Shown one piece after another: positions 54,507 to 64,000 of a stretch of 64,000 bases of DNA. The position numbers and the translations under genes were made by a program. Positions within the stretch are counted from its first letter, which is position 1. Every line of letters starts with the position of its first letter. Where the stretch lies: assembly GCF_963678635.1 (NCBI RefSeq), contig NC_087062.1:5880193-5944192 (forward strand). Direction: 5' to 3'. This DNA comes from Symsagittifera roscoffensis (taxonomy: Eukaryota > Xenacoelomorpha > Acoela > Convolutidae). The notes beneath the pieces were generated by a model. It was not told the origin of the DNA and did not search any database. It saw only the letters and a program-made list of their open reading frames with translations.

Positions 54507-57286
54507 GTGAGACGTTTCCAAGTTATAAAGCCAACTATCTTAGCAATATCGTTTCGACTTTGACCTTGAAGTTAATTTTTTTAATTAAATTTTGGCTCTT
54601 TTTCGGCTCTTTTTCGGCTCTTTTTCCTTCACCCCCACCTGCAATTTTTTACTTGTAAAGTTACTGTTCACATTGTCCGATCATTATGAAAATTGACATG
54701 CGGACTACTTAGGATGTGCCAAACACATTTGATCTTAATATTTAACCTTGTAAAACCACTCGTTACACCATAAAATTGATGGTCGTGGGAGGTGGGGAGG
54801 GGGGGGGGGTATTTGGAATTTAAAGGGCCTAAATTTTTTCTTAAGCTTTTAAAGCCGATTAAGTTGTTTCTCCCTTATTCCTGAATAGCAGACTGGTTGT
54901 TCGACTATAGAAAATGGGGAGGGGCTTCTGATGTTCTATGATCTCAGTAAGAACCAAATGTCCGTTTTATATGTGGTCTCTTAGATTGAGCTCCGCGCCT
55001 GACCGTGACCTTGACCTTGGCCGGCCTTTCATCATATTGCGAACAATAACATTACAGAATATTTGGCTACTGCCATAGCAATAGCACATCCCCCCTCCTC
55101 GAGGAAAAAACTTTTTTCTGTATCAATTTCACAAATGACATAAAAAATAGTATGAGCTTTTGAGAAGTTTGATTACGTTATATATTGCGAAACGCCATTT
55201 TAAAAGTAAAGTCCTGCTTCGAACCTCTTTTCAAATTCGAGCATCAGCATAATTCCTCAAGAATCTTCTATGTGTCCTCAAAAAACTTAGGAATGTGTTT
55301 AAATATTTATGAAACCATTTTCTGCAAATAATCATTTCAAAACAACAATCATTTCAAAACACAGCTGTCATGTATAGTGATAACTTCTCATAGTAATTTA
55401 AAAACAATTTTCAAAAAGGTATAAACAGCAGAAACGCGTGGTAGGTGTTGGAATAGTTGTACTCAAAATCATTTTTAGTCCAGACATTTTTCGAATTTTT
55501 CGCTCACCAGCAAGTTATAAAGATCGTTTTTCAAACAGTCCAAAAGTTGTAATGCTGGATTCAAATTTTTAAAGAATTTTCATCTGTGATCCATATTTGA
55601 AAATATCCTTTCTCAAAGTTCAATTCAGTTTCGTTTGCTCAAAGGAAGGCATGTTACGCTCACCAATTGCAAAAACGAACAGCAAGAAAAACGTGAACGA
55701 TTTTATTTCAGTCTTAAAAACTGACTTGGCCCTGTAAATAACAGCGGATTACAAAACTAACCCTTGTCTCATTTTTTTCTATTTTTTTCATTGTTTTTAA
55801 GTTTCATTGAAAATTTATCTGAAAATGGAAAAAAAAGTTAGTTATATGACAATTTTTTTGCCAAATACAAAAATTGAAAAATTTAACGAAGTAGATAGTT
55901 TTGTTATTTCGTCGACTTCACTGACATTTTTCCAGTTGTCTGAGTGCGTACCAAAATTTTCAGGCTGGCTCAGTTTTTTTCGAGCAGAACTTCGGCAACC
56001 TTATTGAACCAAATAACAAGTTGATAATTGAGACATATCATTTTGTACTTGTCTTCGTGCAAAAAAAGATGAAACTTTTTCATTGAAATTGTCATCTTTG
56101 TTCCGAATTTTGAAGAAAATGCGGAATATTTGTGCTTGTTTTTTTTATTTCATCAATTTTTGACTTTTTAATTGAACTTTTTTGGCGAAAATTTTGACAC
56201 CATCCGAGATATTTTTTCTTGAGATCAAGTCTAAACATGTTTTACCTGTGATCGTTTTTTGTTAAGTTATGGGGGTTTGATAAGTGCAAAGGGCTAATTT
56301 GGCTAATTTGTCATATATATTGCGGTCGTATAATACACAAAAACGGCAGTTTATTGCGTTCAAAATTGAAATGAGGTGAACAATTTAATCTTATTAAAAC
56401 AATATGAGACGCTAAATACATCTTTTGTGTTTATATAACGTGTGGGGGATAAAAAGAAGAAAAGCAATCATTTTTCGAGTATATCGAAAATTATTTATCC
56501 AAACTTTTCCTGAATGATCCTTGAAGTGCAGTCGGATCATTCAGGGCTTCACCCTGCTATACGAGCAGTCTGGTTGTTTCGGTTTTCGAAGAAAACGACG
56601 GAATATTTGTGCTCGCCGTGTTTTTTTTTTCTCCAATTAATTTTCGACTCTTCAACTAGTAATTTTTGAGGGAAATTTTAAATATTATTCGAAAAGTATT
56701 GTTATTTTGAGCTCAAACTCAATAAGTTATTTCACCTGTTATCGTTTTTTGTGAAGTTATGGATGTTTAAATATTGTCAATTTGGGAAAATTAACGCGCG
56801 ATTCAAATCGTGCTACTAACGCGTACGGAAGATTTAATCCATAATAGAAACAGTTCCAATTATGTTTGAGGCAAGCTCTTTAGTCTATCTAAAACTTTGC
56901 TAATTGCAAAACATTTCATTTTGTTTTTCACATGCCGTTTGGGGAGATGATTTACAAAAAAAAACATACAAAAAACTTTGTCAGTGTTTTCGAAATTGAA
57001 TCAATTAGTCATTTTAAATTACTCCATAGAAATTCAAACGCAGTCGGAAAGTTCGTAGTTTAGCCCAGATACGAGCTGTGCAATTCATTTTTAAATTTTA
57101 ACGTTTCATTTAAAAGCAAAACTACTCGATATTTATTAAAGGGCAGCCAGGAATGTTAAAGCTCGCCCCTGATACGAATATTATTTTTAATTTTTGTTAT
57201 GGGCAAAATATTGTCATAATTTTTTTGAAAACGAAGCAATGCAATTGCAGAAAAAGGTCGATTAAACTTAGATAAATTTTTTTCAG
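54507..57286. other. TRIM-like intron 1, first part
   Basis: Includes a short tandem GGCTCTTTTTC repeat (about 54,594-54,632), a poly-G run near 54,800, and from 55,868 the first copy of the tandem duplication with two copies of an intron repeat (motif GAAGAAAATGCGGAATATTT at 56,112 and a variant at 56,590). No gene. Confidence 0.5.
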
Positions 57287-57920
57287 GATTTGAAGCCGAC
57301 GGCAACATTAATGGAGAGGCGAACAAGTATTCAAAATGTCTGCTTAATCCACAAGAACCCCTGAAAATTTTCTGCAACAACCTCGGTTGTTTTAGAGAAA
57401 TTTGCGAAGACTGCTGGATAGATGATCATGTCGGTCATCAAGTTGTTCCGTTGAAAAGCGTCCTGAGCAAAAAATTTGAAGACCTAGAAAGCGATTGGAA
57501 AAATATAGAGGAATGTCAAGATAAGAGCAGAAACTTGGTCACCGAATCTGTCAACCTCAATGAAGATACACTGTCTCTAATGGAACAAATAGACCAGTTA
57601 GTAACATCTAAAAAAGATTTGCGCAAATGTGAAAACACTGAAGACTTAAAAATGTTCAAGCAAAATACTTTGGAAGACTTGGAAAAGCATGAACAATTAG
57701 TTGGACGGATTGAAGACAGAGCTTGTTCAATAATTGCGTCAAGCAAACAAGTGAAAAGTTCTCTCAAAACTGCAAAGGATTATTTTCTCGAGAACACAGC
57801 GTGCGTTAGTTTTCAACTGATTGAAAATGTAGATCAAACTCGAAGAGAATGGAGAGATATGCGAATTTTAAACACCTTCAGCAACGTTGGCCGTGTTGAT
57901 TCTCTGTTTTTTGTCCGAAA
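55868..57920 (+). repeat. Tandem duplication, unit A (2053 bp)
   Basis: Sequence starting CAAAAATTGAAAAATTTAAC at 55868 begins again at 57921 and runs in parallel to about 59,950. The unit contains intron sequence and most of TRIM exon 2. The two copies differ by scattered substitutions and small indels. Confidence 0.85.
57287..57920 (+). pseudogene. Duplicated TRIM exon 2, frameshifted
   Basis: It has a good acceptor (TTTTTTTCAG, exon start 57287) and reads DLKPTATLMERRTSIQNVCL as in exon 2. One A is missing in the run before CCCCTG, so a TGA stop falls at 57362-57364, inside the B-box. The rest is intact in the shifted frame (57451-57930: coiled-coil part). The copy stops in VGRVD where the duplication junction replaces the rest, so it has no donor of its own. 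It must be skipped or spoils the transcript. Confidence 0.8.
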
Positions 57921-59325
57921 CAAAAATTGAAAAATTTAACGAAGTAGATAGTTTTGTTATTTCGTCGACTTCACTGACATTTTTCAAGTTGTCTGAGTGC
58001 GTACCAAAATTTTCAGGCTGGCTCAGTTTTTTTCGAGCAGAACTTCGGCAACCTTATTGAACCAAATAACAAGTTGATAATTGAGACATATCATTTTGTA
58101 CTTGTCTTCGTGCAAAAAAAAAGATGAAACTTTTTCATTGAAATTGTCATCTTTGTTCCGAATTTTGAAGAAAATGCGGAATATTTGTGCTTGTTTTTTT
58201 TATTTCATCAATTTTTGACTTTTTTGGCAAAAATTTTGACACCATCCGAGATATTTTTTCTTGAGATCAAGTCTAAACATATTTTACCTGTGATCGTTTT
58301 TTGTTAAGTTATGGGGGTTTGATAAGTGCAAAGGGCTAATTTGGCTAATTTGTCATATATATTGCGGTCGTATAACACACAAAAACGGCAGTTTATTGCG
58401 TTCAAAATTGAAATGAGGCGAACAATTTAATCTTATTAAAACAATATGAGACGCTAAATGCATCTTTTGTGTTTATATAGCGTGTGGGGGATAAAAAGAA
58501 GAAAAACAATCATTTTTCGAGTATATCGAAAATTATTTATCCAAATTTTTCCTGAATGATCCTTGAAGTGCAGTCGGATCATTCAGGGCTTCACCCTGCT
58601 ATACGAGCAGTCTGGTTGTTTCGGTTTTCGAAGAAAACCACGGAATATTTGTGCTCGCCGTGTTTTTTTTTCCAAAAATTTTTCGACTCTTCAACTAGTA
58701 ATTTTTGAGGGAAATTTTAAATATTATTCGAAAAGTATTGTTATTTTGAGCTCAAACTCAGTAAGTTATTTCACCTGTTATCGTTTTTTGTGAAGTTATG
58801 GATGTTTAAATTTTGTCAATTTGGGAAAAATAAATGCGCGATTCAAATCGTGCTTCTAACGCGCACGGAAGATTTTATCCATAATAGAAACAGTTCCAAT
58901 TATGTTTGAGGCAAGCTCTTTAGTCTATCTAAAACTTTGCTAATTGCAAAACATTTCATTTTGTTTTTCACATGCCGTTTGGGGAGATGATTTACAAAAA
59001 AAAACATACAAAAAACTTTGTCAGTGTTTTTGAAATTGAATCAATTAGTCATTTTAAATTACTCCATAGAAATTCAAACGCAGTCGGAAAGTTCGTAGTT
59101 TAGCCCAGATACGAGCTGTGCAATTCATTTTTAAATTTTAACGTTTCATTTAAAAGCAAAACTACTCGATATTTGTTAAAGGGCAGCCAGGAATTTGAAA
59201 GCTCGCCCCTGATACGAACTACTTGTATTTGTAGTTATGTGCAAAATATTTTCATAATTTTTTTGAAAACGAAGCAATGCAATTGCAGAAAAAGGTCGAC
59301 TAAACTTAGATATATTTTTTTTCAG
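57921..59325 (+). repeat. Tandem duplication, unit B, intron part
   Basis: Parallels 55,868-57,286, including the same two intron-repeat copies and the 37-nt hairpin (58551-58587). No gene. Confidence 0.7.
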
Positions 59326-60055
59326 GATTTGAAACCGACGGCAACATTGATGGAGAGGCGAACAAGTATTCAAAATGTCTGCTTAATCCACAAGAAACCC
59401 CTGAAGTTTTTCTGCAACAACCTCGGTTGTTTTAGAGAAATTTGCGAAGACTGCTGGATAGATGATCATGTCGGTCATCAAGTTGTTCCGTTGAAAACCG
59501 TCCTGAGCAAACAATTTGAAGACCTAGAAAGCAATTGGAAAAATATAGAGGAATGTCAAGATAAGAGCAGAAACTTGGTCACCGAATCTGTCAACCTCAA
59601 TGAAGATACACTGTCTCTAATGGAACAAATAGACCAGTTAGTAACATCTAAAAAGGATTTGCGCAAATGTGAAAACACTGAAGACTTTAAAATGTTCAAG
59701 CAAAATACTTTGGAAGAGTTGGAAAAGCATGAACAATTAATTGGGCGGATTGAAGATAGAGCTTGTTCAATAATTGCGTCAAGCAAACAAGTGAAAAGTT
59801 GTCTCAAAACTGCAAAGGATTATTTCCTCGAGGACACAGCGTGCGGTAGTTTTCAACTGATTGAAAATGTAGATCAAACTCGACGAGAATGGAAAGATAT
59901 GCGAATTTTAAACACCTTCAGCAACGTTGGCCGTGTTGACTTTTCTGTTTTTTGTCCCGTGAATCAGAAATTGTTTGTCCTAAGTGAACAAATCATCAAA
60001 GTATTCAGAATCAACCACAACTCGATTCAAAAGGAAACGGAATTTAGAATACAAG
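59326..60055 (+). CDS. TRIM-like exon 2: B-box and coiled coil
   Basis: Acceptor TTTTTTTTCAG, donor ATACAAG|GTAATA (GT at 60056-60057), starts phase 0, ends phase 1. B-box ligands: Cys94-x2-His97, Cys105, Cys110, Cys115-x2-Cys118, His123-x2-His126. Then a long helical, charged region (ESVNLNEDTLSLMEQIDQLV and later KMFKQNTLEELEKHEQLIGR) with the heptad-like spacing of a dimerising coiled coil. It closes with a shift to beta-type sequence (LFVLSEQIIKVFRI). This is the intact copy; the duplicate upstream is frameshifted. Confidence 0.8.
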
Positions 60056-61668
60056 GTAATAAGGGTTATGCAAGAGTTATCATAAGGCTACTCGGGTTGA
60101 AGTTGCATTGCATTTTAGAAAATTATCATAGATCTTTCATTTTTTTTGCATCGAGGTATCATTCATGTTGCAACTTCAACCCGGGTATATAAGAGTTATA
60201 AATAATTAAGATGTTCTGTTAGCATCTAAACTTATTTTTGAGCACCTCAAAAAGTATTGTTGTTCCGACTTTCGAAGAAAGTGCAGAATATTTACGCCTG
60301 TGGTAGTTGCTTTTATTCAGTCAATTTTCAACTTTTTAACGAAGCATTTTTCACCAAAGGTTTTTAAGCCATCAGAAAAAATTTTTGCCGCGAGTTTAAT
60401 ATTAAAGTAATTTTTTTCTGTGATCGTATTTCTTAAAGCTAAAGGAGCTTGAAAATTGCTAGTTTGGTCAACCTGGGATAATTACGCGCGATATACTTCA
60501 TGGTATGAACGCGTAAGCAGAGATTGATCCGTGTTAGAAATTGTTCCAAACCGACTTTCGAAGAAAGTGAGGAATACATGCTTGGCGCGGTTTTTTGTTC
60601 GAACCAATTTTACAAAAAGTTGACTGCGTATGTGTATCGATCAGCAGTTTTTCGTGGCTAGCCAAAAATTGCGGCTAGCCTAAAATTAGTAGGCACTACT
60701 CGATTGTTAGTTGATAGTGTGAGCGCGCGAATTATTAAAGCGAATTGAACCGCATTCATAATTGTTTTAAGCTGAATTGAGTCAAACTGATAAGTTATAG
60801 CGCGTTATGTTGAATATTGGCAGTGCAAAATTTTTGGTGAATTACAAATTTTGAACAGCCAGCAACAAGAGTTTGTGTCTAAATTAAAATGGTTTATTAG
60901 TTAGCCTCAATTCAGTTTGGAACAAGTGCGGGATAATTCGCCTTATGAATTCGCGCGTTAAAACTTTCAACTCGCAAGTGATCGTTTCCAATTCTTTTTA
61001 AGGTTTGTCGAAAGCATACCTCCTTGGCAAGCCGAAAATTGCTAACCGATACACATACGGAATCGACTTTTTATAAAATTCGTCTGAATAAAAAAACCAA
61101 CTCAAGCATATTTATTCCTCACTTTATTCGAAGGTTGGAAAAACAAGACTGCTCGCATCCAGCCAAAGCCTTGACTTCTCTGATATTTTTTAAACTGTAA
61201 GAAGTATTGCTCATTTTTAAAAACATTGATGAATTTTTCAATAAAAAATGAAAAAGTTTAAGTTTTTTTAGTTTTTTTTTTGTGAAAACCGTTCCCTATG
61301 TAAAGTACAAAATAAGAGTTTTTGAATGTAGCAGAGTTTTGGTTTTGTCCAATCAGCAAGCCTTGAATTAGTTTGGAGCAATTTCCAACACTGTTCAAAT
61401 CTCTGCTCACGCATTAATACCACGAAATTTATCGCTCGGTAATTGTCCCAAATTGGCCAAATTGGCAATCTTTAAACCCCCATAACTTGAAAAAAAAACA
61501 GGTGATTAGTTTTTAATTTGAGCTCACTTAACAGTACCCATCAGAATAATAAAAAGTTGACATTTTTGTGGGGAAAAAAACCACCCAGAGCACAAATATT
61601 CCGTCACTTTCTTCAAAAGTCGCGGAAACATTTATCTCATTAAAATCAAACTGAAAATGTTTGTACAG
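60056..61668. other. TRIM-like intron 2
   Basis: Begins with a small foldback element (60081-60190) and continues with diverged copies of the intron repeat in both orientations (TTTCGAAGAAAGTG at about 60,270 and 60,555; complement near 61,120 and 61,590; CACCTGTGATCG-type word complement near 61,500). No gene. Confidence 0.5.
60081..60190. mobile_element. Small foldback element flanked by 9-bp repeats
   Basis: CTCGGGTTGAAGTTGCA at 60091-60107 is mirrored by TGCAACTTCAACCCGGG at 60169-60185. The flanks carry the same 9 bp, AAGAGTTAT (60072-60080 and 60191-60199), as a target duplication would. A 9-bp duplication is usual for Mutator-like elements. It lies just after the exon 2 donor. Confidence 0.55.
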
Positions 61669-62381
61669 CCGCAGAGATTATTGGAGGACTGGCCTTGAGT
61701 GGAAGTGGCACTCTGTATGTCTATTACGTTAGAGATAGAAAGAGATTAGTGAGTGTGGTTAACAGAGAAACTGGGATAGTAGTGAGAAATATAACTAATT
61801 CAAAAGCAGATTTTTCTTTGCTCATGAAAATTCACGCTCATGAAAACATGTTATTACTGGTTGTGTGGCAATCAGGTCGGTACAAATGTGTGCATGTGTA
61901 CGAAAATGAAATTCACAAAAGAACTCTTCAGCTTGTAGTTGCAAGTGATAACAACTTCAGTTTTTTGTGTGGAACAGAATATTTGTTACTGGGGATAAGT
62001 GGAAACAAAATAGCAATAGTTGACCTCAGCCAGTCTGGATCTAGAGCCAAGTTCGAATCAATTCAGTTGGGTCAAATGGCATTTTTCAATAGACTATTCT
62101 GGATAGCGAGAGATGACGAAAAAAGTGGGCAAGGATATTTATTTACTAGTGACAGTTACGAAGATCATTTATCCAATAGGTCTTATGTTTATGAAATGAA
62201 CTTGAAGAATGTGGTGAATGGGACTACATTACTCCCAATGCAGATCCCGTTTATGAGTTGTTACGGCAACAAAAACATTTTATTCGAATGCGCTTTAGGA
62301 ACAGATCTTATTTTTTGCATGTGCGGAAAAAACGTTTTCGCGGAAAAAACATTTATGGTGAAACTATTAGCAAACCTATGA
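61669..62381 (+). CDS. TRIM-like exon 3: C-terminal region
   Basis: Acceptor TTTGTACAG (exon start 61669) enters with two bases, matching the phase 1 end of exon 2. The frame runs AEIIGGLALSGSGTLYVYYV to KLLANL and the stop at 62379-62381. It is rich in short beta-type segments (GTLYVYYV, NMLLLVVW, EYLLLGISGNKIAIVDL), which would fit a beta-propeller-like C-terminus as in some TRIM proteins, but I see no clear NHL, WD or SPRY signature. Length 237 codons including stop. No AATAAA is seen close downstream. Confidence 0.7.
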
Positions 62382-62645
62382 AAAAAGCGATTATAATAGT
62401 CCTATTCTGCAACAATTACAATATTTTAGTTTCTACAGTAAATATCTTCAAATTGATTATAATCGATTATAAATATCATGTTTTTAGAAAACCAATGTCA
62501 AATTTTTTTCTTAACCAATATTAATTGATTATAGTTCATACAGAAAACCTTTCAAAATTTTTTTTCTTGATTGTTTCCACTAAAATTTAGACCCAAAACG
62601 AATGAACGATAGCCATTCATCATTATTACTGTCCCGGGTTGACCA
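62382..62645. other. Downstream of TRIM-like gene
   Basis: Probable 3' UTR and flank, AT-rich, with palindromic TTGATTATAATCGATTATAA near 62,453. No gene. Confidence 0.4.
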
Positions 62646-62769
62646 AAATGTGCAACCATACGTCGCACCATGCATGGTTCCATCGAAGCCATGAAAACCT
62701 GCCGACGTATTTTTATGTTAAAATAACACATTTTCCATGCATGGCGCGACGTATGGTTGCACATTTTTT
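62646..62769. mobile_element. Hairpin MITE, CAACCATACGTCGC arms
   Basis: AAAATGTGCAACCATACGTC then GCACCATGCATGG at 62646-62678 mirrors CCATGCATGGCGCGACG then TATGGTTGCACATTTT ending at 62769, one mismatch in about 33 bp. A third, diverged arm (GCATGGCGCGACGTAT) lies at about 62,876-62,892, so a second element is nested or adjacent. No ORF. Confidence 0.65.
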
Positions 62770-62894
62770 TTATTATGGGGGACTTCAAATTAGACAATAT
62801 TGATACTTTTACCAGGGCTGCTGTCAATTTATATGTCACACTGGATGCTTGCAACGTATGGTTAATATGGTATCATGCATGGCGCGACGTATAT

Positions 62895-63465
62895 ATACTA
62901 TGGTACACGTCAGTTACGACCAAAACTTTATTCAAAAAAAATCCGAAAAATGTTTAAGTGCTGTATACCTTAATCGGATTGACAGTTAGACTATCTCAAG
63001 CAAGGCTTTGGTATACTCGATGATAATCATTGATACCTAATGATCCTGAGAGTTAATTTTGAGGTATCTAGGAACGGCCGTGTTTAAATGGTTATGACTC
63101 TACTGGTTATGGCGCTATTTTCGATAATTTCTAGCAAATAGTACGTACGTTTCGATAATAACTATTTTTTCGGAAATCAAAATCTGAAAATTCTAAAATT
63201 TTCAGTGGTGATGACAAAACAAAATACTAAAATAGGCTGGAGTTTTAACTCGTTTAAAATGGCCACTCCCAGATCCCAGGGGCAAACCGTAATTTTAATA
63301 CAAATATCAAAATATCATTAGTAACCAATGTTTATTATCTAGTGACCATTAATTATCATCTGAAGCAGGCAGTAAGCCTTAGAAACAATGACAAATACCG
63401 ATAAACATTGAGAGCACCGATGAAATACCTGAAATTCTCAATTTCACACACAGTGGTCACAAGTA
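62895..63465. other. No supported gene
   Basis: AT-rich flank of the MULE relic. No recognised motif. Confidence 0.4.
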
Positions 63466-63900
63466 CTTTTATTTTGATTCTGGGAAACCGCACAATCGAG
63501 TGTTGGTGTTTGCAACTTTACCTGCGCACGATTTGCTTTCTCTGCTCGAAATTTGTCGATGCGACGGAACGTTTTCAGTGGTACCAAATGACTTCAACCA
63601 AGTTAATACTGTTTATGGTGGGATCGAAAACACCGATGCCCTTGGCTTAAGCTCTTCTGCCCTCTAAGGTTCGAGATAGACATGGAAAACTTATTGGCTG
63701 CTTAGAGCAAACCGGAAAAAAGAAGTGATGGATTTTGAAGCCCATATTTGGAACGCCATTGAGAAAAAGCAGCCTGAAACAAAAATTCATTTCAGTTTTT
63801 GCCACTTGGGCCAGTCTGTAAGAAGCAATGTACTTAAACTGGGTTTACGAGCAAATACATGGACGATGATCAGCTTTGCCTGAATGTTAAAAACATTTCG
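63466..63900 (+). pseudogene. MULE-type transposase relic
   Basis: In one frame: DSGKPHNRVLVFATLPAHDL then CDGTFSVVPNDFNQVNTVYG. After a stop and frameshifts: VMDFEAHIWNAIEKKQPETK and IHFSFCHLGQSVRSNVLKLG. This is the MULE transposase core pattern: the first catalytic Asp in D-G-T-F, the second in D-F-E, then the C/H-F..Q-x-V block. Stops and frameshifts make it non-functional. It resembles the MULE domain also found in animal FLYWCH-type genes, but no FLYWCH finger is visible here. Confidence 0.65.
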
Positions 63901-64000
63901 GCTTGTCATTCGTTCCCGTTAACGATGTAATTGCAGTCGAAACCATATACAGAAGTGTTTAAATTTTGGACCTTTAATGTACAAGTATTCCAAAACTTTA

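Larger units (their letters stand above)
54282..62381 (+). other. TRIM-like gene, full span (3 exons plus a dead duplicated exon)
   Basis: Exons 54282-54506, 59326-60055 and 61669-62381 join with matching phases (0, then 1) to give 1668 nt, 555 residues plus stop. Order of parts: RING finger (residues 9-50), B-box (94-126), predicted coiled coil (about 130-260), then about 290 residues without a recognised domain. RING/B-box/coiled-coil proteins usually act as E3 ubiquitin ligases or scaffolds in the cytosol or nucleus; the substrate cannot be told from sequence. The long introns are built largely of repeats. A duplicated, frameshifted exon 2 lies at 57287-57920. Confidence 0.75.

Overview
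The window is eukaryotic, from an AT-rich, intron-bearing, repeat-laden metazoan genome. Evidence: spliced genes with GT..AG introns and acceptors of the form TTTTCAG, an animal-type UDP-glycosyltransferase (UGT) with signal peptide and C-terminal membrane anchor, a RING/B-box/coiled-coil (TRIM-like) gene, tRNA-derived SINEs, Ty3/gypsy retrotransposons and many TIR elements. The exact phylum cannot be fixed from sequence; the short TTTTCAG acceptors would suit a nematode or another small invertebrate. A run of exactly 200 N (2186-2385) marks a scaffold gap of unknown true size.

Region 1 (1-17.1 kb, minus strand): one UGT gene. Four exons can be chained with matching phases: exon 1 (17068-16840, signal peptide and start of the acceptor domain), exon 2 (14252-13846), exon 3 (2695-2449) and the last exon (669-62, donor-sugar signature, transmembrane anchor, basic tail). 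About 60-70 residues of the donor domain are not found and may sit in the N gap. The long introns hold a Ty3/gypsy LTR element (4065-9844, minus strand) inserted in a SINE, several foldback/TIR elements and arrays of a 22-bp minisatellite.

Region 2 (15.65-52.9 kb): a cascade of segmental duplications. Unit 1 (about 15,652-23,577) is repeated almost identically as the first part of unit 2 (23,578-40,284). The second half of unit 2 is repeated in unit 3 (40,285-52,917). Unit 2 carries a second copy of UGT exon 1 (25387-25159). Units 2 and 3 each carry a broken copy of a UGT last exon, framed by inverted copies of a decayed Ty3/gypsy element, so each forms a large inverted repeat with arms of at least 3 kb. 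Both duplication junctions lie in the same hAT-like MITE family.

Region 3 (53-64 kb, plus strand): a hAT-type MITE, then a three-exon TRIM-like gene (54282-54506, 59326-60055, 61669-62381; 555 codons when joined). Its second exon with flanking intron has been duplicated in tandem (offset 2053 bp), and the upstream copy is frameshifted. The introns consist largely of repeated copies of one sequence in both orientations. The window ends in a decayed MULE-type transposase.

I did not find a new multi-gene system. The most unusual content is the rearranged UGT locus (duplicated first exon, broken last exons inside inverted repeats), the exon duplication in the TRIM-like gene, and the dated MITE insertion.
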